A DNA stretch of 64,000 nt from Proteus hauseri ATCC 700826 (GCF_001654965.1 NZ_LXEV01000016.1:186001-250000), one strand, 5' to 3'. Shown: positions 8,346-18,119, counted from the stretch's first letter. Translations and numbers: made by a program. Notes: generated by a model not told the origin, from the sequence alone.

Positions 8346-9395
8346 ATGTCGTTCTTAAAAACTATACCGGGTATTCTTTTTTGCTCATTAATTGGCGCTG
8401 GGCTCACGTTTTTAGGCTTACCTATGGCGCTGATGTTTGGGCCTATTATTGTGGTTATTATTGCTTTTCGGTTTGGTATTGAATTGTCAGTTCCTAAACA
8501 TACACTAACCTTTATTCAGCTTACGTTAGGAACTTCTGTTGGCTTAATGTTTAATCAAGTGCATTTAGGCAGCGCAGATAATTTAATTATTTTACTGCTG
8601 ACTTTAGTTATTTGTTTAGCGATTCAATTTTTTGTTAGTTATTTTTGGTTTTATCGCCATATTGGTTGGACAAAAGAAGAAGCAATGCTTGGTGCTGTGC
8701 CAGGGGCAATGGCAGCTATTCTTGCATTAACCGATCACACTAAAACACCACCACAAAAAATTGTTATTTCTCACACTATCCGTTTAATGGTGCTAATTAT
8801 TATGGCCGGGATAATAGTGGGGGGTGACAAAGCTAATATGCCGGAATTTGCTCTTCCTCAAATGACGATGCTTTCTTTTACTTGGCTTTTATTGATTGTT
8901 GCAGTTGGTTTGTTTTCTGGATTATTGCTACAGAAAATCCGATTTCCAGCTCCATTTATGCTGACTTCTTTAGGCAGTGCGGTTTTAATTCAATCTTTTG
9001 TCAGTGAGCCTATTGCGTTTCCTATGCTACTTAATGAATTGAGCATGGTATTAATTGGTATGAATATCGGTGCTCATTTTGTAGTTTTTCCTCTTTCATC
9101 ATTAATTAAAAATGCTTTTTCTTCTGTTCAAGTCGTGATTATTAATGTGATTTTAACAGTGATTGTCGCATTTTCTGCAGCTTATCTGACAGGTGTTCCT
9201 TGGGAAACTTTAGTTTTAGCATGGGCGCCAGGTAGTATGGAAGCGATGACATTCGCTGCAATTACGATGAATGTCGATGCGGCCTTTGTTATGTCTAATC
9301 ATATTTTTAGAATGTTGATTATTCAAAGTATTCCTTCAGTTGCACTTTTTTGGAATGAGCGTAAGCAAAAGAAGTCGAATATTAATAAAGAGTAA
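8346..9395 (+). CDS. AbrB-family (COG3180) polytopic membrane protein
   Basis: About 349 residues from the ATG at 8346; a TTG five codons upstream is also open but lacks a ribosome site. Nearly all hydrophobic, about ten membrane segments, organised as an internal duplication: MFGPIIVVIIAFRFGIEL... GAVPGAMAAILALTDHTKTPP in the first half and PAPFMLTSLGSAVLIQSF... WAPGSMEAMTFAAITMNVDAAFVMSNHIFRML in the second. The PG-x-M-E/A motif in each repeat is typical of the family once labelled putative ammonia monooxygenase. The transport role is unproven. Single gene, no obvious partner. Confidence 0.85.
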   Translation: MSFLKTIPGILFCSLIGAGLTFLGLPMALMFGPIIVVIIAFRFGIELSVPKHTLTFIQLTLGTSVGLMFNQVHLGSADNLIILLLTLVICLAIQFFVSYFWFYRHIGWTKEEAMLGAVPGAMAAILALTDHTKTPPQKIVISHTIRLMVLIIMAGIIVGGDKANMPEFALPQMTMLSFTWLLLIVAVGLFSGLLLQKIRFPAPFMLTSLGSAVLIQSFVSEPIAFPMLLNELSMVLIGMNIGAHFVVFPLSSLIKNAFSSVQVVIINVILTVIVAFSAAYLTGVPWETLVLAWAPGSMEAMTFAAITMNVDAAFVMSNHIFRMLIIQSIPSVALFWNERKQKKSNINKE

Positions 9396-9548
9396 AACTG
9401 GTCGCAATTAGGATATTTAAATGTTGGGGATTTATACGTAATTACGTAAGATTATCGCAAAGTGCAGTGACAAAATTTATGATAACCTCTATTAACATAT
9501 TAAGTTATAAGAGGTTATCTTTAAGCAATTTTATTTTAAAATTACCGA

Positions 9549-9899
9549 TTAATAGTCTAATAAACTCAGTGACTTATTGGCGAGTAATTGGCATTTCTTA
9601 TTATGTGGCACTTCTATTCCTTTCAAATCACGATAACTATCTTCATTTAATTGGCTCATTGGTAAAGAAGAATAGTTGGTGACATCCCATTGCTGAGAGC
9701 GAGAGAAGATAAAAATGGCTCTTTCTATTTTTTGCTTTGATACCTGCTCATAACCACAATCTTTGTTTAAAAAGAGGTAGATCGCTGTTAAATCAGCCAA
9801 GTCTTCTGCTTGTGTATAAGTTAACGCGGTTGCACTCGAAGAAAAAAGTGTGGCGAAAGAGAGTGTAACGCTGCAGAGCAAGGCGAACATTTTCTTCAT
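9549..9899 (-). CDS. yacC: YacC-like small exported protein
   Basis: 116 residues with a signal peptide (MKKMFALLCSVTLSFATLF...ATA, cleavage near residue 25). The mature part aligns well with remembered E. coli YacC: AEDLADLTAIYLFLNKDCGYEQ, then QWDVTNYSSLPMSQLNEDSYRDLKGI and KKCQLLANKSLSLL, with the paired cysteines conserved. The family is related to OutS/PulS-type pilotin-like proteins; the role is not established. The yacC-cueO neighbourhood matches E. coli, where the two are also adjacent and divergent. Confidence 0.85.
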   Translation of the reverse strand: MKKMFALLCSVTLSFATLFSSSATALTYTQAEDLADLTAIYLFLNKDCGYEQVSKQKIERAIFIFSRSQQWDVTNYSSLPMSQLNEDSYRDLKGIEVPHNKKCQLLANKSLSLLDY

Positions 9900-10000
9900 T
9901 GGTTACGACATTCCTCAGTGTGATGATTTCGTAAGTTTTGTTATTTGACTTAATTAAGTTAAAAGTTTTGCAAAGACCTTCTGTTTTGTCTGGTTTTAAA

Positions 10001-10031
10001 TTGACCTTCCAGTAAGGGGAAACTTTAGCAT
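10001..10031 (+). promoter_or_regulatory. CueR-type copper-responsive promoter of cueO
   Basis: TTGACC (-35) at 10001-10006 and TAGCAT (-10) at 10026-10031 are separated by 19 bp, the overlong spacing used by MerR-family activators. The spacer holds the inverted repeat ACCTTCC-AGTAAG-GGGAAAC, close to the known CueR operator of E. coli cueO and copA. It lies 83 bp before the cueO ATG. CueR control is inferred from this match. Confidence 0.85.
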
Positions 10032-10113
10032 CTGTAATTAGTTTACAGAACTGCTTTATTGATTTTATTACGACAAAAACAGAGTAGCTTGTTTTAATTC
10101 AAAGGAATACATC

Positions 10114-11700
10114 ATGCAACGTCGCGAATTTTTAAAATTAGGCGCCACATTAAGTGCAGTAACACTATTACCAAGCTGGAGTCGTCTTGCATTCGCCCAA
10201 AGTAACACGCCTTCATTGGCTATTCCACCTCAAATTAGTCCCGATGCACAACAAAAGATTGTTCTGAATATTCAACAAGGTATTTCACAGTTTATTCCCT
10301 CAGCAAGCACCACAACGTGGGGATATAACGGTAATTTACTTGGTCCTGCATTAAAACTTAAGCGCGGCCAGCCTGTCACAATTGACATTCATAACCAATT
10401 ACCTGAAACCACAACGGTTCACTGGCATGGCTTAGAAATCAGCGGTGAGCAAGATGGTGGCCCGCAAGCGACCATCGCACCAGGGCAGTCTCGTACTGTC
10501 ACTTTTACACCAAACCAAGCAGAATCGACATGTTGGTTCCACCCTCATACTCATGGAATTACAGGCCAACAAGTCGCCATGGGATTAGGTGGTTTGGTGA
10601 TCATTGAAGATGATGAAACACCAAAGCATAAATTACCTAAACGCTGGGGAGTTGATGATTTACCCGTAATTTTGCAAGACAAACGTTTAAACAGCGAAGG
10701 GCAAATTGATTATCAGCTTGATGTAATGAGTGCTGCCATTGGTTGGTTTGGCGATATGATGCTAACTAATGGCGCTATTCAGCCACAACATATTGTACCA
10801 AAAGGTTGGGTAAGATTACGTTTCTTAAATGGTTGTAATGCGCGTAGCCTAAATTTAGCCACCAGTGATGGCCGACCGATGTATGTTATCGCCAGTGATG
10901 GTGGATTATTGGCAGAACCAGTAAAAGTGACTGAATTACCTATTTTGATGGGCGAGCGCTTTGAAGTATTAGTGGATACTTCGGATGGACGTGATTTTGA
11001 TATTGTCACTTTACCCGTGCGTCAAATGGGAATGGTATTAGCGCCATTTGATAACGTATTGCCGGTGTTACGTTTATTGCCTTCAGCAGAAAAAGCACAA
11101 GGTGTATTGCCTGATAAGCTCGCGCTTATACCCGCATTGCCTTCATTAAGTAACCTAGCAACTCGTCCATTACATTTACGTATGGATATGCGATTAGATA
11201 TGCAAGGAATGATGGCATTAACAGAGCGTTACGGTGATAAGGCATTAGCTGGGCTGCATCATGGAATGAGTCATATGCGTCAAGGTAATGGAAATGGCAT
11301 GATGGGCGGCGGCATGATGAAGGGTTGTGGTCATTCTAATGGTGATTTTGATCTTCACAATGCAAACAGTATTAATGGCATTCCTTTTTCCATGACAGAA
11401 CCTGCTTTTGATGTAAAACAAGGTGTTTACGAGCGTTGGGTTGTTTCAGGGCGTGGTGATATGATGTTACATCCTTTCCATGTTCATGGTACGCAATTTC
11501 GTATTTTAACTGAAAATGGTAGAGCCCCAGAAAAACATCGACAAGGTTGGAAAGATATTGTGAAAGTAGAGGGGCAAATTAGCGAAATATTAGTGAAGTT
11601 TGACCATTTAGCGACACAAGCACATCCATTTATGGCGCACTGTCATTTATTAGAACATGAAGATACTGGCATGATGTTAGGTTTTACTGTAAGTAAGTAG
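10114..11700 (+). CDS. cueO: Multicopper oxidase CueO (cuprous oxidase)
   Basis: 528 residues. Tat signal at the N-terminus ([18 protein letters not shown]), so export is folded, via Tat. Three cupredoxin domains carry the copper ligands: [32 protein letters not shown] and [15 protein letters not shown] Met-rich insert before the last domain ([21 protein letters not shown], about residues 385-410) is the substrate Cu(I) region. It oxidises periplasmic Cu(I) to Cu(II). Preceded by a CueR-type promoter and followed by a strong terminator, so monocistronic and copper-induced. Confidence 0.96.
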   Translation: MQRREFLKLGATLSAVTLLPSWSRLAFAQSNTPSLAIPPQISPDAQQKIVLNIQQGISQFIPSASTTTWGYNGNLLGPALKLKRGQPVTIDIHNQLPETTTVHWHGLEISGEQDGGPQATIAPGQSRTVTFTPNQAESTCWFHPHTHGITGQQVAMGLGGLVIIEDDETPKHKLPKRWGVDDLPVILQDKRLNSEGQIDYQLDVMSAAIGWFGDMMLTNGAIQPQHIVPKGWVRLRFLNGCNARSLNLATSDGRPMYVIASDGGLLAEPVKVTELPILMGERFEVLVDTSDGRDFDIVTLPVRQMGMVLAPFDNVLPVLRLLPSAEKAQGVLPDKLALIPALPSLSNLATRPLHLRMDMRLDMQGMMALTERYGDKALAGLHHGMSHMRQGNGNGMMGGGMMKGCGHSNGDFDLHNANSINGIPFSMTEPAFDVKQGVYERWVVSGRGDMMLHPFHVHGTQFRILTENGRAPEKHRQGWKDIVKVEGQISEILVKFDHLATQAHPFMAHCHLLEHEDTGMMLGFTVSK

Positions 11701-11740
11701 TATTTCACTGTAATAGCCTGCAATATCAGCAAGATAAATT

Positions 11741-11779
11741 AAATAAGGGCATAAGATTGATATTTTATGCCCTTATTTT
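11741..11779 (+). terminator. Terminator after cueO
   Basis: Long stem AAATAAGGGCATAA / TTATGCCCTTATTT with a short loop, followed by TTTC. Symmetric enough to act in both directions. Confidence 0.8.
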
Positions 11780-11859
11780 CATCAAATCAGATCGTCGCAT
11801 GATGAAGGAAGTTCTGGTACAATCGGTTGCTTTCCACGTTAACCCAATCGAAATAAATC

Positions 11860-12402
11860 ATGAAACATATTGTTGATGTCATGATCTCTGAAGAAGAGAT
11901 CAAACAGCGTATTGCTGAATTAGGTCGTGAAATCACCGAACATTACACTCCTCGTCAAGAGAAACATGATCTGGTCTTAATCGGTTTACTTAAAGGTTCT
12001 TTTATTTTTATGGCCGATTTATGCCGTGAAATTGAAACACCTCATGAAGTCGATTTTATGACAGTTTCAAGTTACGGTAATGGTATGACGTCAACGCGTG
12101 ACGTTAAAATCATTAAAGATCTTGATGAAGATATTCGTGGTAAAGATGTTCTGATTGTTGAAGATATTATTGACTCAGGTAATACCTTAAATCGTGTTAG
12201 TGAGATCTTAAGCCTACGTGAGCCGGCTTCTATTTCTATTTGCACTTTACTGGATAAACCTTCTCGTCGTGAAGTTGATGTGCCAGTTGAGTGGATTGGC
12301 TATTCTATAGAAGATAAGTTTGTTATCGGTTATGGCATCGATTATGCGCAACGTTATCGTCATCTGCCTTATATTGGCCATGTAACTTTACTAGATGAAT
12401 AA
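11860..12402 (+). CDS. hpt: Hypoxanthine phosphoribosyltransferase
   Basis: 180 residues. It carries the PRPP-binding motif [14 protein letters not shown] (about residues 100-113) of type I phosphoribosyltransferases, the flexible-loop region [16 protein letters not shown], and [12 protein letters not shown]. It converts hypoxanthine (and weakly guanine) plus PRPP to the nucleotide in purine salvage, in the cytoplasm. As in E. coli it sits near cueO and upstream of can, but on the opposite strand from can. A terminator follows. Confidence 0.96.
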   Translation: MKHIVDVMISEEEIKQRIAELGREITEHYTPRQEKHDLVLIGLLKGSFIFMADLCREIETPHEVDFMTVSSYGNGMTSTRDVKIIKDLDEDIRGKDVLIVEDIIDSGNTLNRVSEILSLREPASISICTLLDKPSRREVDVPVEWIGYSIEDKFVIGYGIDYAQRYRHLPYIGHVTLLDE

Positions 12403-12443
12403 TTTTATTTAGCGCCATAAGTACCGACTTATTAGACTAAACA

Positions 12444-12470
12444 AGGATCCGCATAAGCGGATTTTTGTTT
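12444..12470 (+). terminator. Terminator after hpt
   Basis: GATCCGC-ATAA-GCGGAT stem-loop followed by TTTTTG. Confidence 0.8.
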
Positions 12471-12491
12471 GATATCGATTTGAAAATTATA

Positions 12492-12907
12492 TTATTTGAT
12501 AAATAGAGATACAGATAAATTAAAGCGAGATGCCAGCTTTTGGATGTGCTCTGGTGTTAATTACGCTCACCATTTTAAATACGACTAATATAAGAACGGG
12601 AGTCTAACTCATTTTGAAAATCTGTTGTATTAAGATTGTATTGATCTATTAACGTACGCAAAACGGCAATAGCATCATCACATTTATTGATTTTTTCGTT
12701 GAAAATGTTGAATTTGGGTGCGTTGTTTTTATATTCATCAATTTTAGTACAAAGCATATCAATTAAAGGATTATCAGGGTCGTGTTCAACCAAATATTCA
12801 ACCAGTTTGATACTATCTTCATAGTCTTTACGAAAATGGCTACCACCAAGAATAGGAACTATATTCACTAGGCTATTTGCAGCCTTAATAGCATCAATAA
12901 TTATCAT
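12492..12907 (-). pseudogene. higA: higA antitoxin remnant, inactivated in the DNA-binding domain
   Basis: The open part (12575-12907, 110 codons) aligns with E. coli HigA: HFRKDYEDSIKLVEYLVEHDPDNPLIDML, then AVLRTLIDQYNLNTTDFQ and SRSYISRI. Family proteins continue with a conserved recognition helix after this point. Here a TAA replaces the expected Leu codon straight after ISRI. After NGER a single missing A shifts the frame. Restoring both gives LNGERKLTPEHIQKLASRF and NLSVSLFIK then a stop at 12492, a complete HigA C-terminus. So the gene carries a nonsense change plus a 1-nt deletion. The truncated product would keep the toxin-binding half but lose the DNA-binding end. Confidence 0.85.
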
Positions 12908-13106
12908 TCTTTTGTTCTTCGATAGTAGTCCGTAAGTTTATTGTATTCCCACCAATATCAATGACCCACCATTTTTCTCTAGATTTCATCCTATCTAAGC
13001 TTGGGAATACTTTTTTTAACTCTGTTGGCGTTGGATAGGTATCGCATTTTAATGTTCTATAAGTATCAGCAAGTGCTTGCGCATAATTTTGGCAACAATG
13101 GTGGGA
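12894..13106 (-). pseudogene. higB: higB toxin remnant (truncated at both ends)
   Basis: The open frame directly upstream of and overlapping the higA start reads TPTELKKVFPSLDRMKSREK and then WWVIDIGGNTINLR before diverging. This matches the middle of HigB-type mRNA interferases (KPESLKAVFPSLDN... VFNVGGNELRVV in E. coli). The expected N-terminus with an ATG start is absent, since the frame meets a stop at 13107-13109. The C-terminal RNase strands after NLR are missing and replaced by about 10 unrelated codons ending in TGA. A non-functional toxin fragment is the natural reading. Confidence 0.75.
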
Positions 13107-13208
13107 TTATTTTATGTAAAAGAAAGAAGGAGGATGAAAATTAAGTGAGAAGACCCAAAGCTAAATATCAGCTTTTAGGGCCTTAATTATAATTTTGATA
13201 TTTTAAGA

Positions 13209-13859
13209 TTAACGTGGATGGCTTAACTTAGCCATTGATTGGCGATAAGAGAGCTCTAGTTTTTCGCGGCTGTCTGAAGTCACATCTAAATCGTGTAATT
13301 CACCATTATTTAAACCATAAACCCAACCGTGGATCATCACTTTTTGCCCACGCTTCCATGCTGCTTGCATGATAGTTGAGTGACCAAGATTATAAACTTG
13401 TTCAATTACATTTAGCTCACAGAGTAGATTGAGTCTATCTTGCGGTGCTAGTTCGCCTAACATTGAGCTATGCTTATACCAAATATCACGAATATGAAGT
13501 AACCAGTTATTGATTAGACCAAGTTCAGTGCCTTCAATTGCTGCCTCAATACCGCCGCAGCCATAGTGACCACAAACAATAATGTGTTCAACTTGCAGCA
13601 CATCAACTGCATATTGGATCACAGAAAGACAGTTTAAATCTGTATGAATAACGAGGTTGGCAACATTACGGTGAACAAATAAATCACCAGGGGCTGCGTT
13701 AATTAATTTTTCAGCGGGAACTCGGCTGTCAGAGCAACCTATCCATAAAAAGTGTGGTTTTTGGCCTTTACAGAGATCTTTAAAAAACTGAGGATTTTCT
13801 TCAGTAACAGATTCTGACCATTGCTTGTTATTAGATAACAGCTCTTCAATTTTTCTCAT
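13209..13859 (-). CDS. can: Beta-carbonic anhydrase
   Basis: 216 residues from the ATG at 13859 ([14 protein letters not shown]), which lines up with the start of E. coli Can; the frame stays open to a GTG at 13910 and another ATG lies at 13862. Zinc ligands and active site are plain: CSDSRVP (Cys, Asp/Arg dyad) and HYGCGG (His, Cys), with [21 protein letters not shown]. It interconverts CO2 and bicarbonate in the cytoplasm, supplying bicarbonate for carboxylations. Divergent from yadGH as in E. coli, but across a much longer gap. Confidence 0.96.
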   Translation of the reverse strand: MRKIEELLSNNKQWSESVTEENPQFFKDLCKGQKPHFLWIGCSDSRVPAEKLINAAPGDLFVHRNVANLVIHTDLNCLSVIQYAVDVLQVEHIIVCGHYGCGGIEAAIEGTELGLINNWLLHIRDIWYKHSSMLGELAPQDRLNLLCELNVIEQVYNLGHSTIMQAAWKRGQKVMIHGWVYGLNNGELHDLDVTSDSREKLELSYRQSMAKLSHPR

Positions 13860-14698
13860 CATGTCGTATGACTGCCTGTAAATTCGGTTTCCAACCATTT
13901 GCGCTGACACAGTACGCCAACACGAAATAGCTTTGGTATTATTATTGGATGCGAAAGATCCGTTAAGAAAGGGTATTTTTATACCATTACTTGTGAATTA
14001 ATCAGAGGGCTTTTTTAGCGCCTAATGACAGATAACTACCTATGTTTTATTCCTTTAAAATAAGATAGATCTTTTTATAGCATTTGTTTAATGAATTTAT
14101 CAATACATTATTTGATGTAAATCAAATGCGCTAAAAGATAACTGTTTGTTAATATTGTTATTCTATGTTTTTCATAAGTATTTTATGTGTTTTTTTATAA
14201 AAAAATCTTATGTGTTTAATTATCTTTTTGATTATTAATCAATAAAGTCTGTTTTAAAATAATTTAATCAAAGAGTAGGTGACGATAATAAAGATTAAAA
14301 TAATATCTTTCAGTAAGATTGAGCAATAAAGGCAACAAATTTATTGATATCAAATAAATTAAATGGTAACAAAGTGAAACTATTTGTTCTTATGTTAGGA
14401 ATAATAGCAAGAAATAGATGTAAAATAGCACGATTAGGTCTATCTTCTTTGGGTTTAACGACCTTGTTTTACAAGTGAATTGTTAATATTTGTTTATTTA
14501 TTCATTTGTGTCATAAGTCGTAAAACAGTTTATTTGGTACTGATTTTTCTCTAGAATAACTTATTCCATTTTGATCCTATTGAACTAAGCAACTTTTCTA
14601 AGTTAATCGATTTTTGTCGTGCTTAGTTGAATAGCTATTTTCTGATTTCAGCTCAGTAAATGCTGAATAATGCAGTTGATAAAAGGTAATTTCCACTT
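13860..14698. other. Long AT-rich divergent region between can and yadG
   Basis: About 840 bp without a convincing gene on either strand. It is A/T-rich with many short oligo-A and oligo-T tracts and the usual stop codons in all frames. It must hold the promoters of can and yadGH, but no operator was recognised. E. coli has a far shorter gap here, so an sRNA or eroded gene is possible but unsupported. Confidence 0.5.
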
Positions 14699-15634
14699 AT
14701 GACTTATGCATTGGAGTTAGCCGAATTAACGAAAACTTACCACAATGGTGTAAAAGCGTTAAAAGGTATTAATCTTACTGTTGAAGCGGGTGATTTTTAC
14801 GCACTGTTGGGCCCTAATGGTGCGGGTAAATCAACCACAATTGGTATCATCAGCTCACTCGTTAATAAAAGTAGCGGTAAGGTAAAAGTATTTGGTTACG
14901 ATACGGATACCGATATGGTAAATGCTAAACGCCAACTCGGATTAGTGCCACAAGAATTCAATTTCAATCCTTTTGAAACCGTTTTGCAAATTGTAATAAA
15001 CCAAGCGGGTTATTACGGTGTGCCGCGTAAGCTTGCTTTAGAACGTGCCGAAATTTATTTAACCCAACTTGATTTATGGGAGAAAAAAGACGACCGAGCA
15101 CGTTTTTTATCTGGGGGGATGAAGCGCCGCTTAATGATTGCTCGTGCGCTTATGCATCAACCTAAATTGCTTATTCTCGATGAACCAACAGCTGGTGTTG
15201 ATATTGAATTGCGTCGTTCTATGTGGACGTTTTTAAAACAGCTTAATGCTGAAGGTACTACGATTATTTTAACCACTCACTATCTTGAAGAAGCAGAAAT
15301 GCTCTGTCGGAATATTGGTATTATTCAACGTGGTGAGCTGGTTGAAAATACCAGCATGAAAAATTTATTAGGTAAATTAGAGTCTGAAACCTTTATTTTA
15401 GACTTGGCACCTAAAAGCCCACTACCTGAATTACAGAACTATCAATATCGTTTAATGGATACTTCAACTTTAGAAGTTGATGTAAAAAGAGAACAGGGAT
15501 TAAGCAGTGTTTTTGCTCAATTAAATGCGCAAGGTATTCAAGTATTAAGTATGCGAAATAAAGCTAATCGTCTTGAAGAGTTATTTGTGCATTTAGTGAA
15601 TGAAGATCATACACAAGAAGGAGAGAGGGAATGA
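14699..15634 (+). CDS. yadG: ABC-2 type transporter ATP-binding protein YadG
   Basis: 311 residues. Walker A GPNGAGKST (about residues 39-47), Q-loop PQEFNFNPFE, signature LSGGMKRR, Walker B LLILDEPTAGVD and switch histidine in LTTHYLEEAE. The C-terminal 80 residues form the usual regulatory tail of ABC-2 ATPases. It overlaps the start of yadH by 4 nt, so they are translationally coupled. Substrate of the YadGH exporter is unknown. Confidence 0.95.
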   Translation: MTYALELAELTKTYHNGVKALKGINLTVEAGDFYALLGPNGAGKSTTIGIISSLVNKSSGKVKVFGYDTDTDMVNAKRQLGLVPQEFNFNPFETVLQIVINQAGYYGVPRKLALERAEIYLTQLDLWEKKDDRARFLSGGMKRRLMIARALMHQPKLLILDEPTAGVDIELRRSMWTFLKQLNAEGTTIILTTHYLEEAEMLCRNIGIIQRGELVENTSMKNLLGKLESETFILDLAPKSPLPELQNYQYRLMDTSTLEVDVKREQGLSSVFAQLNAQGIQVLSMRNKANRLEELFVHLVNEDHTQEGERE

Positions 15635-16401
15635 TTCAGCTTTATTGGGTAGCCCTCAAAACTATTTGGATAAAAGAAGTGACTCGTTTTGGTCGTATTT
15701 GGGTGCAAACATTAATTCCACCTGTTATTACGATGTCACTTTATTTCGTTATTTTCGGCAATTTAATTGGTAAACGAATTGGCGATATGGGGGGAGTGGA
15801 TTATATGCAGTTTATTGTTCCTGGCCTGATTATGATGGCAGTAATAACAAACTCATATGCTAATGTCTCTTCTTCATTTTTTGGCGCTAAATTCCAGCGT
15901 AGTATTGAGGAATTATTAGTATCACCAGTCCCTACTCATGTTGTTATTGCTGGATTTGTTGGTGGCGGTGTTGCTCGTGGTGTTTGTGTCGGAATATTAG
16001 TTACTTTAATTTCACTCTTTTTTGTCCCATTAGAAATTCATTCATGGACAATGGTGGTAGTGACATTATTAATGACCTCGATAGTGTTTTCTCTTGCGGG
16101 GCTATTAAATGCGATTTTTGCTAAAACTTTTGATGATATTAGCATCATTCCTACTTTTGTATTAACGCCGTTAACCTATTTAGGTGGGGTATTTTATTCA
16201 TTAACACTGCTTCCTGAATTTTGGCAGGGCGTTTCTAAATTAAACCCAATAGTTTATATGATCAGTGGGTTCCGTTATGGTTTCCTCGGTATTACAGATG
16301 TCTCTTTAACGATCACCATTAGTGTATTGTGTTTATTTATTGCCATATTTTACGCTCTTGCTTGGTATTTAATTGAAAAAGGCCGTGGTTTAAGAAGCTA
16401 A
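15631..16401 (+). CDS. yadH: ABC-2 type transporter permease YadH
   Basis: 256 residues with six predicted membrane segments. The ABC-2 signature region is visible: PGLIMMAVITNSYANVSSSFF, SIEELLVSPVPTHVVIAGFVGGG and, near the C-terminus, LTPLTYLGGVFYSLTLLP and NPIVYMISGFRYGFLG. It is the membrane partner of YadG, with which it overlaps. A terminator follows at about 16.45 kb. Confidence 0.95.
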   Translation: MIQLYWVALKTIWIKEVTRFGRIWVQTLIPPVITMSLYFVIFGNLIGKRIGDMGGVDYMQFIVPGLIMMAVITNSYANVSSSFFGAKFQRSIEELLVSPVPTHVVIAGFVGGGVARGVCVGILVTLISLFFVPLEIHSWTMVVVTLLMTSIVFSLAGLLNAIFAKTFDDISIIPTFVLTPLTYLGGVFYSLTLLPEFWQGVSKLNPIVYMISGFRYGFLGITDVSLTITISVLCLFIAIFYALAWYLIEKGRGLRS

Positions 16402-16445
16402 TCAAACGGTTTAATTAAATAACTTATAAAAAAGCTAAAAAATAT

Positions 16446-16483
16446 AAAATCGATATCTTTTATTCAGATATCGATTTTTTTTT
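16446..16483 (+). terminator. Terminator after yadH
   Basis: AAAATCGATATCT / AGATATCGATTTT stem with a 7-nt loop followed by a run of T residues. Confidence 0.85.
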
Positions 16484-16553
16484 ACCCTTTTTCTGTTGTT
16501 AATGTTAATTTTTCTTTAAATTTCATTTTTGCTATTAACAAAATCACTTTTGT

Positions 16554-16571
16554 TGTTTAGTATACTAAACA
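16554..16571 (+). promoter_or_regulatory. NadR-type operator upstream of niaP
   Basis: TGTTTA-GTATAC-TAAACA, an 18-bp perfect palindrome identical to the enterobacterial NadR consensus TGTTTA-N6-TAAACA. It overlaps a -10-like TATACT and lies 28 bp before the niaP ATG. NadR represses NAD synthesis and niacin uptake genes when NAD is plentiful; control of this transporter by NadR is inferred. Confidence 0.85.
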
Positions 16572-16599
16572 CTTTGACAGGGTAAAGTAGGAAACTGAA

Positions 16600-17832
16600 A
16601 TGACAACGGCAAGTCAAACAGAAAAGGTATCAGCACCACTTTCTCGTAATAAACTTTTGTGTATTGCAGGTATGGGCTGGACTTTTGATGCAATGGATGT
16701 GGGGTTATTAGCTTTTTTATTAACAGCGTTAAAAGAAGATTGGGGGCTAACAGCATCTCAATTAGGGTGGATTGGCAGTGTAAACTCAATAGGGATGGCT
16801 GTCGGCGCTTTTGTTTTTGGCATCATGGCTGACAGAAAAGGTAGAAAACCCGTTTTTATCTTTACGCTACTACTGTTTAGTTTGGGATGTGGCTTAACCG
16901 CAATGGCAAGTTCACTTATGATCGTGTTGATTTTGCGCTTTTTTATTGGAATGGGGCTAGGTGGAGAATTGCCCGTTGCTTCAACCTTAGTCAGTGAAAG
17001 TGTTGAAACCCATGAGCGTGGACGAATTGTGGTACTACTCGAAAGCTTTTGGGCTGTTGGATGGCTAATAGCGGCGTTAATTGCATATTTTATTATTCCT
17101 GATTATGGCTGGCGTATAGCGATGCTACTCAGTGCATTACCTGCTGTTTATGCTATTTATTTACGCGCAAAATTGCCTGAGCCTACCTCTACTTATGTAT
17201 CACAAAAGAAAACACGTTTATCTATTCGCCAATCAATGGCGCTGATCTGGTCGCCTCAATATCGTCGCTCAACCTTAATGCTGTGGATTTTATGGTTTTG
17301 CGTAGTATTTTCTTATTACGGTATTTTCCTTTGGTTACCAAGTGTGGCGATGCTTAAAGGTTTTAGTTTAATTAAAAGTTTTCAATATGTATTGATCATG
17401 ACACTGGCGCAATTACCGGGCTATTTTACCGCGGCGTGGTTAATTGAGCGTTATGGCCGAAAGTTCGTTTTAGTGAGTTACCTTGCAGGTACTGCGGTGA
17501 GTGCTTATTACTTTAGTTGTGCAGATTCAACGACGACATTGCTTGTTTTTGGTATGTTGCTTTCGTTTTTTAATTTAGGGGCTTGGGGCGCTTTATATGC
17601 TTATACTCCAGAGCAATATCCTGATGGAATACGAGCAACAGGCACAGGAACCGCAACCGCAATAGGGCGAATTGGTGGTATTTTAGGACCATTGCTGGTG
17701 GGATATTTAGTGCAATATCAATTTGAAATAAGTTCTATTTTCCTTATTTTTAGTATTTCGATAGTGATAGGAATATTAGCCGTGATGCTATTAGGTAAAG
17801 AGACAAAGGATCAGCCACTAAATACCATTTAA
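16600..17832 (+). CDS. niaP: MFS transporter, niacin permease NiaP type
   Basis: 410 residues, 12 predicted membrane segments. The whole length aligns closely with remembered Bacillus NiaP (YceI): GWTFDAMDVGLLAFLL, WIGSVNSIGMAVGAFVFG, the MFS loop DRKGRKP, GMGLGGELPVASTLVSE, LLESFWAVGWL, WFCVVFSYYGIFLWLPSV and GRIGGILGPLLVGYL. It probably imports nicotinate/nicotinamide for NAD salvage. The perfect NadR box in its promoter supports this independently. Single gene. Confidence 0.88.
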   Translation: MTTASQTEKVSAPLSRNKLLCIAGMGWTFDAMDVGLLAFLLTALKEDWGLTASQLGWIGSVNSIGMAVGAFVFGIMADRKGRKPVFIFTLLLFSLGCGLTAMASSLMIVLILRFFIGMGLGGELPVASTLVSESVETHERGRIVVLLESFWAVGWLIAALIAYFIIPDYGWRIAMLLSALPAVYAIYLRAKLPEPTSTYVSQKKTRLSIRQSMALIWSPQYRRSTLMLWILWFCVVFSYYGIFLWLPSVAMLKGFSLIKSFQYVLIMTLAQLPGYFTAAWLIERYGRKFVLVSYLAGTAVSAYYFSCADSTTTLLVFGMLLSFFNLGAWGALYAYTPEQYPDGIRATGTGTATAIGRIGGILGPLLVGYLVQYQFEISSIFLIFSISIVIGILAVMLLGKETKDQPLNTI

Positions 17833-17920
17833 TCACGTTTTTTTTGATACTAAAAAATACATAACCACCGTTGTTGTAATATCATAGTGCTTAAGAATTT
17901 TATGAGAAAAGAGGATTAAA

Positions 17921-18103
17921 ATGTCTCATTACGATGATGTGGTTAAACAAGTTGATGAAGCTATTGCCACAACTAGTATTCAAACCATGAACGAGCTTTT
18001 AGTTGAGTTGGGTAAAGACAAGACAATTGAATTTCCACAACGCTATGAACAGCAAGAACGTTTACGCAATGCTATTTTTCATCATGGTGAAAAACAACGT
18101 TAA
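17921..18103 (+). CDS. Small DUF2526/YdcY-like protein
   Basis: 60 residues, MSHYDDVVKQVDEAIATTSI... MNELLVELGKDK... RYEQQERLRNAIFHHGEK. It resembles E. coli YdcY (MSHLDEV... MNELLIAL... RYTQQQRLRTAIAHHG) but is shorter at the C-terminus. Soluble, probably helical; function unknown. Strong site GAGGA before the ATG, and a terminator directly follows, which supports a real gene. Confidence 0.82.
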   Translation: MSHYDDVVKQVDEAIATTSIQTMNELLVELGKDKTIEFPQRYEQQERLRNAIFHHGEKQR

Positions 18104-18119
18104 TTGGCATTAATTAAAT

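Noticed and set aside
9467-9682. 71-codon plus-strand frame overlapping the end of yacC
   Set aside because: Antisense to a conserved gene end, no ribosome site, no recognisable domain.
16574-16579. TTGACA as a -35 box for niaP
   Set aside because: A matching -10 would fall at or past the niaP start codon; the TATACT within the NadR box is better placed.
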